Source: Bolinopsis microptera (Eukaryota > Ctenophora > Tentaculata > Lobata > Bolinopsidae). From it: 64,000 nucleotides of DNA. Positions 43,228 to 55,800 of this stretch are shown one piece after another. Below the pieces are notes generated by a model. That model did no database searches and was not told the origin of the DNA. It saw only the letters and a program-made list of their open reading frames with translations. Position numbers and translations under genes: made by a program. The DNA is taken from assembly GCF_026151205.1 (NCBI RefSeq), contig NC_087083.1:1116001-1180000 (forward strand), written 5' to 3'. The number at the start of each line of letters is the position of its first letter. Within the stretch, counting starts at the first letter, position 1.

Positions 43228-44739
43228 TTAAGGCCAGAGGGGGGGGTAAACGCTCAAAATTTTTTACAAAAATATTAATCTTTAAATAAATTCATTTTTT
43301 GATGACAAAAGTTTTGCTGCCATTCACATATTTGTAACTGCTTAACTTTTTTTGATAAATGAGGTTAACTGATTCTTACAAAATTAGGGTTACAACGTTG
43401 AGGTTACTAAAATTGAGGTTAAGATGTTATTTTACCCCAAGATTATTTGTTATTTCGGTCAGCAAATGTTAACTCTCAATTCTAGGTTCATAATTGTCAC
43501 TAAAAACGCTATCTAAACGTTTATAAACGAGGTTAACCTCTTAATTTAGGTATAGCGAAAATAGATTGGACGATAGAGTTGTTATTTTTATCGTAAGATT
43601 ACGACATACAAATTTCTAAATAGATGTAGTGCTGATTCACTTAATTTTATCTCGAGAAAGTGTTGAAAATGAGGTTAACCATCACACCTGGTACTTTAAG
43701 AATTATTTACATACGATTCTTACTTTTGTTATGTACCACAATATCACAGTGAGGTATCTATTTGTATTACAATGCCTCAAATATTATCACGTGACAAAGG
43801 TGATTTAGAATGACCATGTTTTAGTAGAAGAGTTCACCCGTAAATGGCTCAAAAATGAGGTTAACCTCTCATTTGTTGAATATCGGGCCAGTCAATTGCA
43901 TGTTAACCTCAACAACTTTATCGTTACACTGGGCAAATGTTGTATTACATGTATAGCTATGTATTGATAAACCAATCCCAGTGTAATATGGTCTATAGCG
44001 AGGTTAACAATCATATTTTTACTACTATTACAAGATATCATGATAGTTAACCTCATTTTTAGACAAATTTTGGTTTATGATGTTGATTTTCCCAATATAA
44101 AGTATCTCAATGAAGATCTTTACACCTTAAAGCAAAAATTGTAAGAGACGTTTCTAAATACGGAAAATAATGCACAATTTGAGATTTTGGCAGTGAAATG
44201 AAAACACCAAAACTCGTTTTACTCGAAACGGTTTTTTTCATACCAAAATCCTTAACTTGAGAAGACTGGCCACACCCAGAAGCTGAAACTTGGCACAGGT
44301 GGTCTTTGGGATGTTAGGCAAAAACGTTATGTTTTAGAATTTTGATTTTTGCCTTTGTTCTTGAAATATGAGGTTAACTTCACCCCAAATTCGTAATAAA
44401 ATCGAATTTGGGTTAAAGTTAACCTCATATTTCAAGAACAAAGGCAAAAATCAAAATTCTAAAACATAACGTTTTTGCCTAACACCCCAAAGAACACTTG
44501 TGCCAAGTTTCAGCTTCTGGGTGTGGCCAGTCTTCTCAAGTTAAGGTTTTTAAACTTTTTACAGTTTAAGTTAAAGGTTTACATATAATTACAGGTAAAC
44601 CTCAATATTTGGCGCGCAATATCTCAAAAACGCAAGGTCAGATTTCGGTCCGGTTTTTTTCTTCTTGTTCGTCTCCAGCAGCTCTGATAAAATATGTGAA
44701 AACTGGAAAAACGAATTTTACCCCCCCCTCTGGCCTTAA
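43228..44739. mobile_element. TTAA-flanked TIR element (piggyBac- or Kolobok-like, non-autonomous)
   Basis: Terminal inverted repeats GGCCAGAGGGGGGGGTAAA (43,232 onward) and their complement (ending at 44,735) are flanked by TTAA on both sides (43,228-43,231 and 44,736-44,739), the target of piggyBac and Kolobok elements. There is no transposase ORF. The interior carries many copies of GAGGTTAAC in both orientations and a long palindrome at 44,240-44,545. Confidence 0.85.
44240..44545. repeat. Near-perfect palindrome of about 150-bp arms
   Basis: The left arm CTTAACTTGAGAAGACTGGC...CAAAAACGTTATGTTTTAGA...GAGGTTAACTT is mirrored by its complement ending GCCAGTCTTCTCAAGTTAAG. The centre is at about 44,395. 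It lies inside the TTAA element. Confidence 0.88.
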
Positions 44740-46727
44740 GAGCACTAATTTCGACCACTTTCCCGGTCGAACCATACCAAATCAAACTAATTGACCCACG
44801 TGTATAGCCAATGTCCTGGCGGTGCTGAGCCGATGTAAAACTCTTCTGTAAACTCTTTTGTCTCTTGTAACTTGCTTATGAGTATTGCTGAAAGCACAGT
44901 GTAAGGCCTACACGGACCGCCTCTAACTAGCCAATCCCTGTTTACATGCCGTGTAGCAGGGGACTAGAAAGAGCTAAACTAGTAAGCGGGGCATAGCCAA
45001 TACACTATACTTCCATCATTGAGTATATTACCAACCAACAGGAAAATTTCCTTGTGTTTGGAATCTACCAAGACGAAAGTTGTACAATCCAGCGAAATTC
45101 CGCTATTTTATATTTTAGTTATACTGTGTACTGTGTACAATAGTTATAGCGTATAGTGTGTAGTGTGTAGTGGTTATTTTGTTGTAACGTGTCACTTTAT
45201 TATTTGCTACCAACGTCAGCCTTGACTTACCATTTATTGTAATTGGTACAGCATATATCAAAATTAAAACACTGTTTTCGATCTGACGGGTGATGGGCTC
45301 TCTCTGATGGGACATATAGTTCTAGGGGGTACCCGGGGTACGAGTTAACGAATAGTGTTCGTGTCCTTCCACAATCCCCTCTCATTGTGTTTTTGACGGA
45401 GGAGGAGCCTAGTTCATCCGTCTGCATCGCTTAATCGAGTTAAAAATTTAGCCAATAACAAACTAAATTACATGTTATACTGATATCAGATGTAGAGTTT
45501 ATAACATACAAATTCTAAATTTTTGACGGCTGACGATGGTAAGTCGCTACGTTTAACTCGGGACTTTTATAGTCTTAAGTCTTGGAGCTCAAAATGTCTC
45601 GTGCTGTGGGCCGTATAAACGGCGCACACCACCGCCCCGCCTTACTGCTTACATTACTTCATGGTTGCAGGGCGGAGCCGGTGCCGTTTGTCTCGGCCTC
45701 GAGTGGCGAGTGCTTGCTCATCGAATACACGATTGAAACACTAATTATTTACTGGCATTCTACAGTTTCCAAAACGAAGTACGAAGGTATATTAACTTTG
45801 AGCTTTGTTTTGGCGACTGCTTCATCGATGGGCAAGTAGGTATTTGTTGTTTAGCAGTGTTGAATATTGGAGCAATTATATAATGTATATCTCCATCATA
45901 ATATAGGCTAGTGTAAACATATATAATCAATAATACAAACAAATAGTATTATATTATTGGTAACTCGCTAGATTATAAATGTTATTTAAACACATATGTT
46001 TACGTCAATTATTACTAAAATTAATATTCTTTTTGCTTTAATATAATTACATGTCACATAATTGATTAGTTGAATGAAACGTGTGCTACAAATGTCTACG
46101 CCTCACGCAGAACTGCGTACCGCTTAGTACTTCATGCTTGAGCGGTACTGCTGTTCACAGAGGCGCGCATATAATAGCACTCAATTTAATCACAAATAAC
46201 GAGCGCGCGGTTTTTGGAATTTCTCCATTATTATTTTTCGATCTATTAATTAGATCGCAGTGCTCACGGCCTGTACTGCGTGAACGACAGAAATATGTTT
46301 TAAATTATTTTGCTTCTGAAATTTTGGCTCTAGTAATTAAGAAATGCGACATGTAATTGTAAGATAACAATTAAATAGATCCTGTGCGCGGCGCCTACAG
46401 CTGACCTACGAATTTCTGAACAATTGAAAATTGTGGCTGTGTGCGCGGCGTACTGTATATGTGTTTGAAATTGAAATTTGAATTTATTTATGAATATAAC
46501 ATTATGTATTGATTGTTTTGTGGTAAATAAAAAATTTTTCTTTCCTAAAAAAAATTTTTCTTTCCTGTAAAATATTCGAATTTTCAAATTTTGGCGCCGG
46601 AATCCTCAAACAAGCAGATACAGTATACCATCTGCAAAGCAACAACTCTCAAATATAAAACACGGCGGAGGTGTAAGACCTAACGTACGGGTACTGACTT
46701 TTGGCCCACCCTGTACTTGAGTAAAAG

Positions 46728-46812
46728 CGTATGCTAGCAGCTAGCGTATGCTAGTATACGTATATGCTAGCAGCTAGCGTATGCTAGTATACGTATATGC
46801 TAGCAGCTAGCG
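46728..46812. repeat. Tandem palindromic repeat, about 41-bp unit
   Basis: GCTAGCAGCTAGCGTATGCT with AGTATACGTATAT repeats two and a half times directly outside the right end of the mariner-like element. Confidence 0.8.
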
Positions 46813-47527
46813 CGCTGGTACAATGAAACTAATAAATCAATGTTTTAGCTCATTTTACAAAGTCAAATATTTAAAACAATTAAAATTGTATAGTGCTCAA
46901 TTTGTAAATGACTAGTTGATCTTTGCTATTGGAAGTTTGTCAAGGACTGGCAGCTAGCGGGGCAATGAATGCACGGGTACAAAATACCAGCTGTTAAATT
47001 CGACCTGACCACACCGTCGAAGGTTGCCAGTTAATATTGGGTTAAATGTAAGCCAGTGGTGCCAAGCGCCGCCACATTCGTGTGGCACTATATTTTTCGT
47101 AAATAAATTCACACTTGAAGTGTGGAAAAAAGCGCCCGCAGTGGCGTGAAAGCACATGGATAGATGAAACCATAAACATGTGTGCAAGTTAATTGCTTTT
47201 TACATAAATTGCTTTGTATTTCATAACCAATAAATCAATTTTTATCATAAACGAGGAATAAGTAAGTGTCGTTTTTTTTAAAGTTAGCACACCACACACG
47301 AGACTATTTTAAAATTTGCTCTGATCAGAGCAACTAATTATACAACGCAAACATTTAAATTCTCGAGCTGGATCGATCATACTAGCAACATGACAACAAT
47401 TAATAAACTTTTATTAAATGTTTCAGTGCGGCTTGCCGGCTTAAATATACACTTATAACAAAACAACCCATAAAACTTAAATAGCAATACAGTCAATAAT
47501 CGCATCAGATAAAAAACAATAAATGTT
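46813..47527. other. No gene seen
   Basis: AT-rich spacer without a supportable ORF. Confidence 0.35.
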
Positions 47528-48095
47528 AATTGACGATGTCAAGTCTTCGCAGATCGGTGAAGCCCAGTAGCACATTTTAATATTGCCGATTTAACAAAGT
47601 TGTGGTTGCGAGAAGCATTATTGGATGCGCGGCGTGGCCCAGTAAAGCATCGCGCTACAACCATAAATGGAAACGTTAAATTTTTAAATTATTTTGATAC
47701 GTTTTGCTTTCAACGGCGCGCGCTTTGCGCGCGAAAAGTGGCATGCGCATGCAACGTATTGCTCTAATCAGAGCCCTCTAACAAACGCGTCACGCAGTAC
47801 GCGTATACACATGGCTATGTGAATGCAACGTATGTCCAAAATTAAAGCAATATGATTAATAAATTAAAAAATGTATTAATATTGCATTTATACAATATGT
47901 TATTTATTGTTTAATGTTTAACATTTTTTCGTATTTTAGGTTCATTATTTTTGTTACAGCAATTTGTTGCATTGATTAACGGTGTCAATCCTTCGCAGCT
48001 CGATGTGGTCCAATGGTGCATCTCGCCGAATAATCTAAAGATTGCAAGAAGTAATGTTTTATGCGCGGCGCGGCCCGATAGTTTATCGAGATACA
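47528..48095 (+). repeat. Two more copies of the tRNA-like dispersed repeat
   Basis: 47,528-47,660 (ATTGACGATGTCAAGTCTTC...AGCATCGCGCTACAACC) and 47,977-48,095 (ACGGTGTCAATCCTTCGCAG...TTTATCGAGATAC). Between them, 47,715-47,830 repeats the GCGCGCTTTGCGCGCGAAAA / GGCATGC block seen at 18,120 and the inverted CACATGGCTATGTGAATG block seen at 19,050. Confidence 0.55.
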
Positions 48096-49054
48096 AAGCT
48101 ACTTGCCGAGCTAACCAAGTTTTAATTCGGGCTCGGGGATTTTTAAAATTTATTTAAACGATATACACAATACAAATAATTTCAGCGATGAATATTGTAA
48201 TGATTATTGTCAACAAAATTTAAAGTCGATATACAAAATAAACTAAGTTATTTAGTTTGTCAATTTTGCAAACCGCACCAAACGCTTAATTGTGCCACGC
48301 GGAAGAGCTGTTTTAGACCAGGGTGACATATAGTAAACTCATATACTGTCTCGTCTCATTCTGCTTTTCCAAACCCATCATGTCACTTTTAACACCATCC
48401 TCCACCCTTCACTTTGATTACTCCGACAACCTTCCCCAGGGTTGCCACACCCCAGAGGTAGGCAGAGCATCTCAATGCTATCTTCTCGTGGGCTACTTGG
48501 ACAGCCTCTCTTTAAAAATATATATTCCAAGTGTTTTGGGTGACTTGCTATCCCTAGTACGGTTCTCAAGATGTCATCTTTCAGAGGCTTCATAGACGAA
48601 TGCAGAATAAGCTAACTGGGGTTCGTTTGCAGCTGCATCTACACTTAACAAATAAAAACCTAGAATGTCTGCTTTTCAACTGTCAGTCTTCTCTAATGTG
48701 AACTTTTGAATCTTCTAATCCAAGGGCGCTGCTATCACCTTATGTTGTTCCTGAGATGTGCATGAAATATGTATGAGTATGAGATCATCACTGTTGGCTA
48801 TGAATAGGTCTGATTCTTTCTGTAGCTGATGTATGTGAACTACAATATACAAGGTGTATTAGAGTTTCTCAACCTCTGTGTTGTGATGTAAGGCATTGAA
48901 GTCCTTTTTTAGTATTTGTATTTTGTATTTGTATTTTGTTTCTCATTTCACTATTTTCAACTTTTTCTGCACAATTCATAGAATTAGTTTATTGAATCCA
49001 CATTTTCTATATTTTGAATATATAATGTGAAGGCTGATGGAGGGTCCGCAGTAG
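48096..49054. other. No gene seen
   Basis: Spacer upstream of the LINE tail. Overlapping 70-90 aa frames on both strands near 48,320-48,595 show no recognisable family. Confidence 0.3.
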
Positions 49055-49440
49055 TCCCATTACCTTAGTATTGCTGTACAACTACTACAGAAGGGTCTTG
49101 CGCTACTGGAACAGTCTACCACCACTTGTGAAAGCTAGTGAGTCGGTTACTGGATTCAAAAGGGGATTAGATGCCTTTGGGCTTCATGGATATCAGGCAA
49201 ATAAGCATGGCCACTACTGGGAACTGTCATATGACATCTTTGATAGGATAGATGTGTCTGTGTCTAATAGGAATAGTTATGTAAGTTATATGAAAGAGAA
49301 TCCAATGGTAGCTATATCAAAGGTATTTAGTTGAATTTTTTAAAAGTTTGTAATTATATGGTTTCAAACGTAAATGTTCATTTTCTGTGAATTTCTTTTT
49401 GGGATGCCCAGAGAGGCATTATTTATAATGTTATGTTATG
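49055..49440 (+). mobile_element. CR1-like LINE 3' end with short tandem tail
   Basis: The frame 49,071-49,334 reads YYRRVLRYWNSLPPLVKASE, then SVTGFKRGLDAFG, the standard end of a CR1/L2 reverse-transcriptase ORF (R-x-x-x-x-WNSLP...A-x-SV-x-x-FK-x-x-LD). It stops at 49,334. The 3' UTR (GGGATGCCCAGAGAGGCATT) ends in TTATGTTATGTTA. Only the last 90 or so codons are present. Confidence 0.82.
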
Positions 49441-49887
49441 TTAGAAGTAATCTGAAAAACTGAAAGAAATATGTTTACCACCTTTGGCATTAATTACAAT
49501 CGGTTTACGTAAGCCCCTGTAAAAATTGTTCTTTCACATGGCTAGCTCATGGTCATTGCTTAGAGCACCAGAATTAAACTTTCTTTTCAATCAACCCTTA
49601 ATTTAAAAAACGAAACTAAACACAGTATTTACTAATTACTACCCGCTACTATGCGACAAATATGTTGTATGAAATATATATAAATAGTTTACACAATATG
49701 GTACCCATGTCTAAGGGCTCTCCTCAAAAACTTTCTCCCCTCGTCAAGAGTAACAAGTTAAAAATGGACAGATGTCTCACGAAATCAAAAAATACTAAAT
49801 AAGGTGATTATAAATGCCTGTATATTTTAGATCAAAATACTAAAACTGCGACTGACCATTTGTAACCTTTGTATCTCTAGAGAAATC
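49441..49887 (+). promoter_or_regulatory. Upstream region of the caspase gene
   Basis: About 450 bp between the LINE tail and the caspase ATG, expected to hold the 5' UTR and part of the promoter. No specific site recognised. Confidence 0.3.
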
Positions 49888-52800
49888 ATGGCCTCTGCTG
49901 CTGTTGATGAATTGGCTATTAACATCGATAGTTTGGACTTGGAGGACAAATTGAAGTGGCTCAAAGAGATTCTGGAAAATGGTCGAGAGAGATTTGGACA
50001 ACTGGATGGAATTGACAATCTTGCTAATTTTATTGATAAACTTTCAGTAAGTATTTATTATCTATAGAACAATATATGAACAACATTGATTTTCTGAGAA
50101 AAGTATTGCAATTACTACACTGCATTTTTATTTTGAGGGTAATTTATTTTTCAATATAATCCACTCTAGAACAATCACCCAAGAAACACTCTCACAGGAA
50201 GAAAAAATAATATCTGGCTTCAACAAGAAAAACTTGGACAAGTTGAAGGAACAATCAGAGATCGTAGAAGAGCTACACAGGATACTACCCACTAAAGGAT
50301 GGGATAACTTCAAGAAGGCTCGCGACATTCTGTACGAGATATATCCACAGTTCAAGGAGTAAGTTTTTGAAGTTCTGAGTTTGGGAATCGGATCAAAAAA
50401 GTAGTGCCATACGCCAGTGCATCGGAAGCTTTGAAGGATTGTATCAAGTGTTCAATTGCAAGGCTTTTAAAACTTCTGCTACCCCTGGCCTGAGGGTGAT
50501 TTTAATGTAACTGTTGCTGTTAAACTTTAGTAATGTACCTTGTTATATTCTTATTTCGAGATGGGTTTATCATATCTATTACCATAACAGAATGTTACCT
50601 TAGCATAGCATTTCATCACATTATAACATTAAAAATGAACATTACAGTGAGGGTATAACATTAACAATGAACATTACAGTGAGGGTATATGGGATGAAAA
50701 CAAAGTGGACGATCTACCAGTGCTCTCGATAAAGTACAGTTCAGTCATCGAGGAAACACAGGCAGTTGAACACGACGGAGCTGCCGCCACTACTGCTGAT
50801 GGTATGTTGATTTTCGTGGGGAGGCTGGTTGGTGAGATGGAATGTGGAATGTTAAGATAGGATGTGATGGTGTTTTATTATCCAACCTGAGTTGTTGTGA
50901 TTGGGCTTTATCGTACTAGGGCATTGCATTTTTAAGCTCCGAACTTTGGTTTCGTGCAGATTTTCGAGCAGTTTTTCTATCGACTAATCCATTTGTTAAT
51001 CAATTAATTAGTTAATTATCTAATTACATAACGACCCCAGATGAGGCTGACGTTGACGGTATGTTCTCCAGCACTTCTCGTGTCCCTGCACAATCCAAAT
51101 CAGCACCAATTCAAAGGTAAATTGTCCATACTGTAATGTTAACCCATTAATTGTGCTCAATTAATATACAGGGGGGGGGGGGGGGGGGTGGGGGCCCAAA
51201 GTCAGTACCCATACGTTGGGTCTTATACCACCGCCGTGTTTTATATTTGAGTGTTGTTGCTTTGCAGATGGCATACTGTACCTACTTGTTCAAGGATTCC
51301 GTAACCAACATTTTAAAATTTGATTTTTGGAGGCCACACCCGATCAACATTGAATTGCTTATACTGGTGTTTGTGAAAATGTTAGAGACTCCATTGTAAC
51401 ATATTGCAATAGGTCATTTAATCCGGAATATAATCTGAAAAGATGGTGCGAAACGGATTTAAAATAAAGTTATCAAGCAATTTATTTATCTCGTTAGCAA
51501 AATTGATTGGGTACTCAATGATTGCCCAATTACGACACCGTAATTGGACTCTCTGCGCGATTCCTGTAATGCGGATCTAGCATCAACCCAATCACCTGAT
51601 CACACGTAATGAACAAACTCGTTCGGTCATCTGAGAAGCTAGAACTCTCATTTTTTCAGGACAAACGTAATTCAAATGGCCAAACACCATTCAATAAAAT
51701 GTGGCTTGATCCGACTATCCAAACTATCTAATAAATGCGAAAATGAACACGAATATTTTTCGATTTGACAAATTCCTCGAACCAGTGGTGATAGTAAGTC
51801 ATACCAGAAAGAATTATTTCAATTGGGCACTCAGTGATTGAGCTATTAAGGCCAACTTATGGGTAATGACTTTTGCCCCCCCCCCCCTGCATCTAGTAAT
51901 TGACTGATTAGATATATAAATAATCAAGCATACTCAATTCATTGAATAACCAATTTATCAACTAACTGACTAGCTGATTTTAATACTCAATAATCAGCTA
52001 ATTAATTAACTAATTAACTAACCCCACAGGTCTGATTTCTCAGCGCTACCATCCTACAGTATGACTAACAGAAGACACAAAGGAATTTGTCTGATAATTA
52101 ATAACGAGGTCTATGATAAAGCCAGAGCATATCATAAAGGTACAAGAAATATGCTAAATTATAAATATGCTAATTAATGTTACATAACCTAACTAATCTC
52201 ATAAAGGTACCATATGTACCAGATATTACACAATCTAAATAAACATATGTATATTGGGTCGAATACATTGATGGCGACTTGTGTCACTCTCATCGACCTT
52301 TTTCTATTCTGATGAAATTTGGGTTACGGAAAGCTGAAATTCGAATGTCCTACCGGTAGGACATTTTCAAAATTTTCACTCCGTCAACGTTTTTCACCGG
52401 ATATACATATTATATAATCGATCACGGATCATGATAAAATTTTCTCGAATTTCTCACACGATGACTGCTGATGGTTTGATCGTTTTTATCAGAATTTCAC
52501 GATATTTGACATTACCCACTCTCGCAATCTAGCTATAACTTACGTTTTATTTACGTTTTATTTACGTTTTATTTACGTTTTATTTACGTTTTATTTACGT
52601 ATTACAACCACAACTCAGATTTCAAAGACAGACGAGGTTCCAGTAAAGATGCTGATTCTGTCAAGGAACTGTTTGGTAAGCTCGGCTTTTACGTGGAGTC
52701 CCAGAAAAATCTCACAAAGGCTAAGATGGACAAGTAAGTGAATACCTATTAAACATTAACCTTATCAGTATATTTTTTATTGTGAATAAAAAATAAGACA

Positions 52801-55800
52801 AAAAACAAACAAAGCAACCTTATCATACTATTTGTTGTTTTGCTTTTGTATTTTAAGTTGCAATTTGGGTTTTTAGAGATCTAAAACGGTGATTGTTCGT
52901 AGCAGATTCTTTAATTATTTACGATTTTATGAAACTTTAGTTCTGCTATTTTCATATTTAAGCTTCTTTATTGACCCTTGCTTTGTTATATCACGCTAAG
53001 TTAGTTAGCATTGCACTGTTAGTTGCATTGTTAGTTGCATTGTTAGTTAGCATTGACTTGTTAGTTAGTTGAATTGTTGAAGCTTTTAGTTAGTTACATT
53101 GTAATGTTAGTTAGCATTACATTGTAATGTGCAGTTTAGTGCGTATTCTGATAGCCCCTACTCAACAAGATATTTAGCAAGCTTGCGATCAGTATTGTTT
53201 ATTTCTAGATAATGAATCAATCATGCTAAGCGTCCTACTCAAATGTTGGTTTTCTAGTCCATGTTTATTCTATTAAAAGTACCACTTATTTCGATACCCA
53301 GTTGAATTCCCCCTTGTCGTGTTTCTCACGTGACGTCACACTTAATCTCACGTGACGTCACAAACTCCCTCACGTGACGTCACAAACTCCCTCACTCCCT
53401 GACACACAAACCTCCGCAGGCTGATCGACATGATGGTGAATTTCCAAGGACTCAACACTTACAGTTGTTTTGTAGCAGTGTTTCTGTCTCATGGGGAGAA
53501 TGAGTGTTTGAACTGTGTAGATGGTCAGGATGTAAGTACTAGACATAAATATACATATTATGTTATAATATGTTATAATATGTTATAAAGTTATAATATG
53601 TCATTATGACATATTATAAATATACATATTATATCATAATATGTTGTAATATGTATATCTATATTTTTTTGACCAAAACCCATAATCATGGGTAGAGTGT
53701 ACCGCTGCCAGTGTCTCTCTTTTCCAAACAAAAGGAAATGATATTAATTTGAGGAACAGTCCGCTAATGCAAATTGATACCGAGAATGAAATCGGTCGCT
53801 CGCTTTTTCAAATCAATAAGCTTTATTACAATTCGTAAGCCGTGATCGAATGGAAAAAGCGAGCGACCGATTTCATTCTCGGTATCAATTTGCATTTATA
53901 GCGGACTGTTCCTCAAATTAATATCATTTCCTTTTGTTTGGAAAAGAGAGACACTGGCAGCGGTACACTCTACCCATGATTATGGGTTTTGGTCAAATAT
54001 CATCTCTTTTTGATTATAATGTCAGGATAATTTACACAGCTAGCCGAAACTTCATTAACAAGGAGGTAATTTCGACGATTTCGAAATTCTGCCTTTGAAA
54101 ACGTTTCCTTGTGTTTAGTTAGGTATTTCTGTCGATAACCGACTGAATATGGCACTTTTTACTCATTCAAGTTGCCATTAAATTCATATATCATGCCATT
54201 TAAATATCGTGGAAAGCAGAATATATTCGAAATCACGAATGAGCAAATTTCTCACCTTTCGCACGTGCAAACTTTGAGCGGACGTCGCGTGCGCATACAA
54301 TATTGAATCACGGTACATTTTTGCATAGTGGTATTTAATATATAGTTTGATAAGCATGCAAAGTTTCAGAAGATTTCAAAAAGAACTTGGATCACAACGG
54401 GACTCCAAAGTTGATAAAAATCGTGAAAATCAAAATTTTTAGCGATTTTAGCTATTTTAAATGAATTTGGGCGTGTCCCCACGTGTGCAACTTTTCGATT
54501 TTTAACTTTAAAACTAGCCTATAACACAATTTACACCTTTAAGAAGCAAAATTGAGCTCCACAACCCAAGGGATGGCCCAACACCAGAGAATACTAATTC
54601 ACAACTTTTGTGTTTTTATAAAATTATTCTTCAAAAAAGCACTAACTTCAATAGCAAATATCTTTATGAAGGAGCAAGGTAGGAAACTATTCCGGTAGAT
54701 TTTCGGAATGCTTGAACAATTATCTAAGATGAAAATGTCCTCAGATTTTGAATAAAATTACTCCTTAATAGTGTAAAATCGATTTAAAAAGTTGTTACTT
54801 TGTCAAAAGTCAAGTTTTAAAAACACTTAACTTGATGACGTCATCAAGTGATGATGATGACGTTAAATTATTTTTCAATACAATGTAAACTAAAGCTTAA
54901 ACAATTATCTTTAAAACCTGTGGTTCGAGATGACTGTATCGTTTATACTTTTGAATCTACGGACACTTAAATGTAGGCTACAATTGACTGCAAAAAGCGT
55001 CTATATATATATATAGTATATATATATCTTCACGACAATCTGTTGTAAAACAGGGGTTCCAGAAAACCCACTTCCCGATACTCCTGAAACATGACATTTT
55101 TTTTACAGTCGATTTGGACAAGGTCTAGACGCCCTGCAAAGTTTCAGATCTCTAACTCAATTTTAACATGGTTTTTAAGGCACCTGAATATGGCGATTTT
55201 GGGTTTTTTACCTAATTTCGTATAACATGCTGGCGCGTATTTTGCGCAAATTTCTTAAAAACCTCCATATAACTATTTCTTATTCCTGTCATCTTCAACA
55301 TTGAATTAGAATGTTTTGAACTTAAATGTACCTGCTGAACTACTTTCGATGAGTCTTAATGCCTGGAAAACAATAAAGGGGATATAATCGTATAGGGGGT
55401 AAATAGTGTTGTGAATATAAGGGCGACGGTAATGCTTGCCAGCATTGTGATTTTAGATATAAATCATTCTATGAGAAGTAGTGACCGATTAAATTCTTTA
55501 ATTTATGTCACGTGTCAAAACACTGACAATGTCATTATCATATTTGTGGTGATATAATTTCAAAGAAACACTGAATTATCAAACGCTTGTTAATGTTTTC
55601 TGTAAAGTTTAGTGTGTATTTATTAGTATCACAGTTAGGCTTCATTTGCGTCCCAGATGTATTAACCTCATATCATAGATTATCGTCAAGATGCTAATTA
55701 CTATGATATGAGATTATAATTATTGAGAAAATGTATACAACTAAATTTACTACGAGATTTCGTAATATATTTCTGATCCGTTGTATGCTCATTGCAGAAA

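Larger units (their letters stand above)
41719..46713. mobile_element. Mariner-like TIR element, 5 kb, with nested insertions
   Basis: The left end CAGGTGGGCCAAAAGTCAGT and the right end, complement of CAGGGTGGGCCAAAAGTCAG, are inverted repeats flanked by TA (41,717-41,718 and 46,714-46,715). The TA target and the CAGGG...CCAAAAGT termini point to the IS630-Tc1-mariner group. A shorter relative lies at 51,169-51,889; the two share subterminal sequences (CTGAGTGCCCAATTGAAATA at the left). No transposase was found. Inside are a LINE fragment (about 42,190-42,980) and a TTAA-flanked element (43,232-44,735). The remainder (44,740-46,700) has only weak, unsupported ORFs. Confidence 0.75.

Noticed and set aside
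45582-46587. Short frames inside the mariner-like element (e.g. 45,582-45,839)
   Set aside because: No similarity to transposase or other families that I can see; they overlap GC-rich repeat words.
50170-50197. Acceptor CCACTCTAG at 50,169 for caspase exon 2
   Set aside because: It would shift the frame (exon 1 ends in phase 0). The acceptor ACTCTCACAG at 50,197 keeps the death-fold reading frame.
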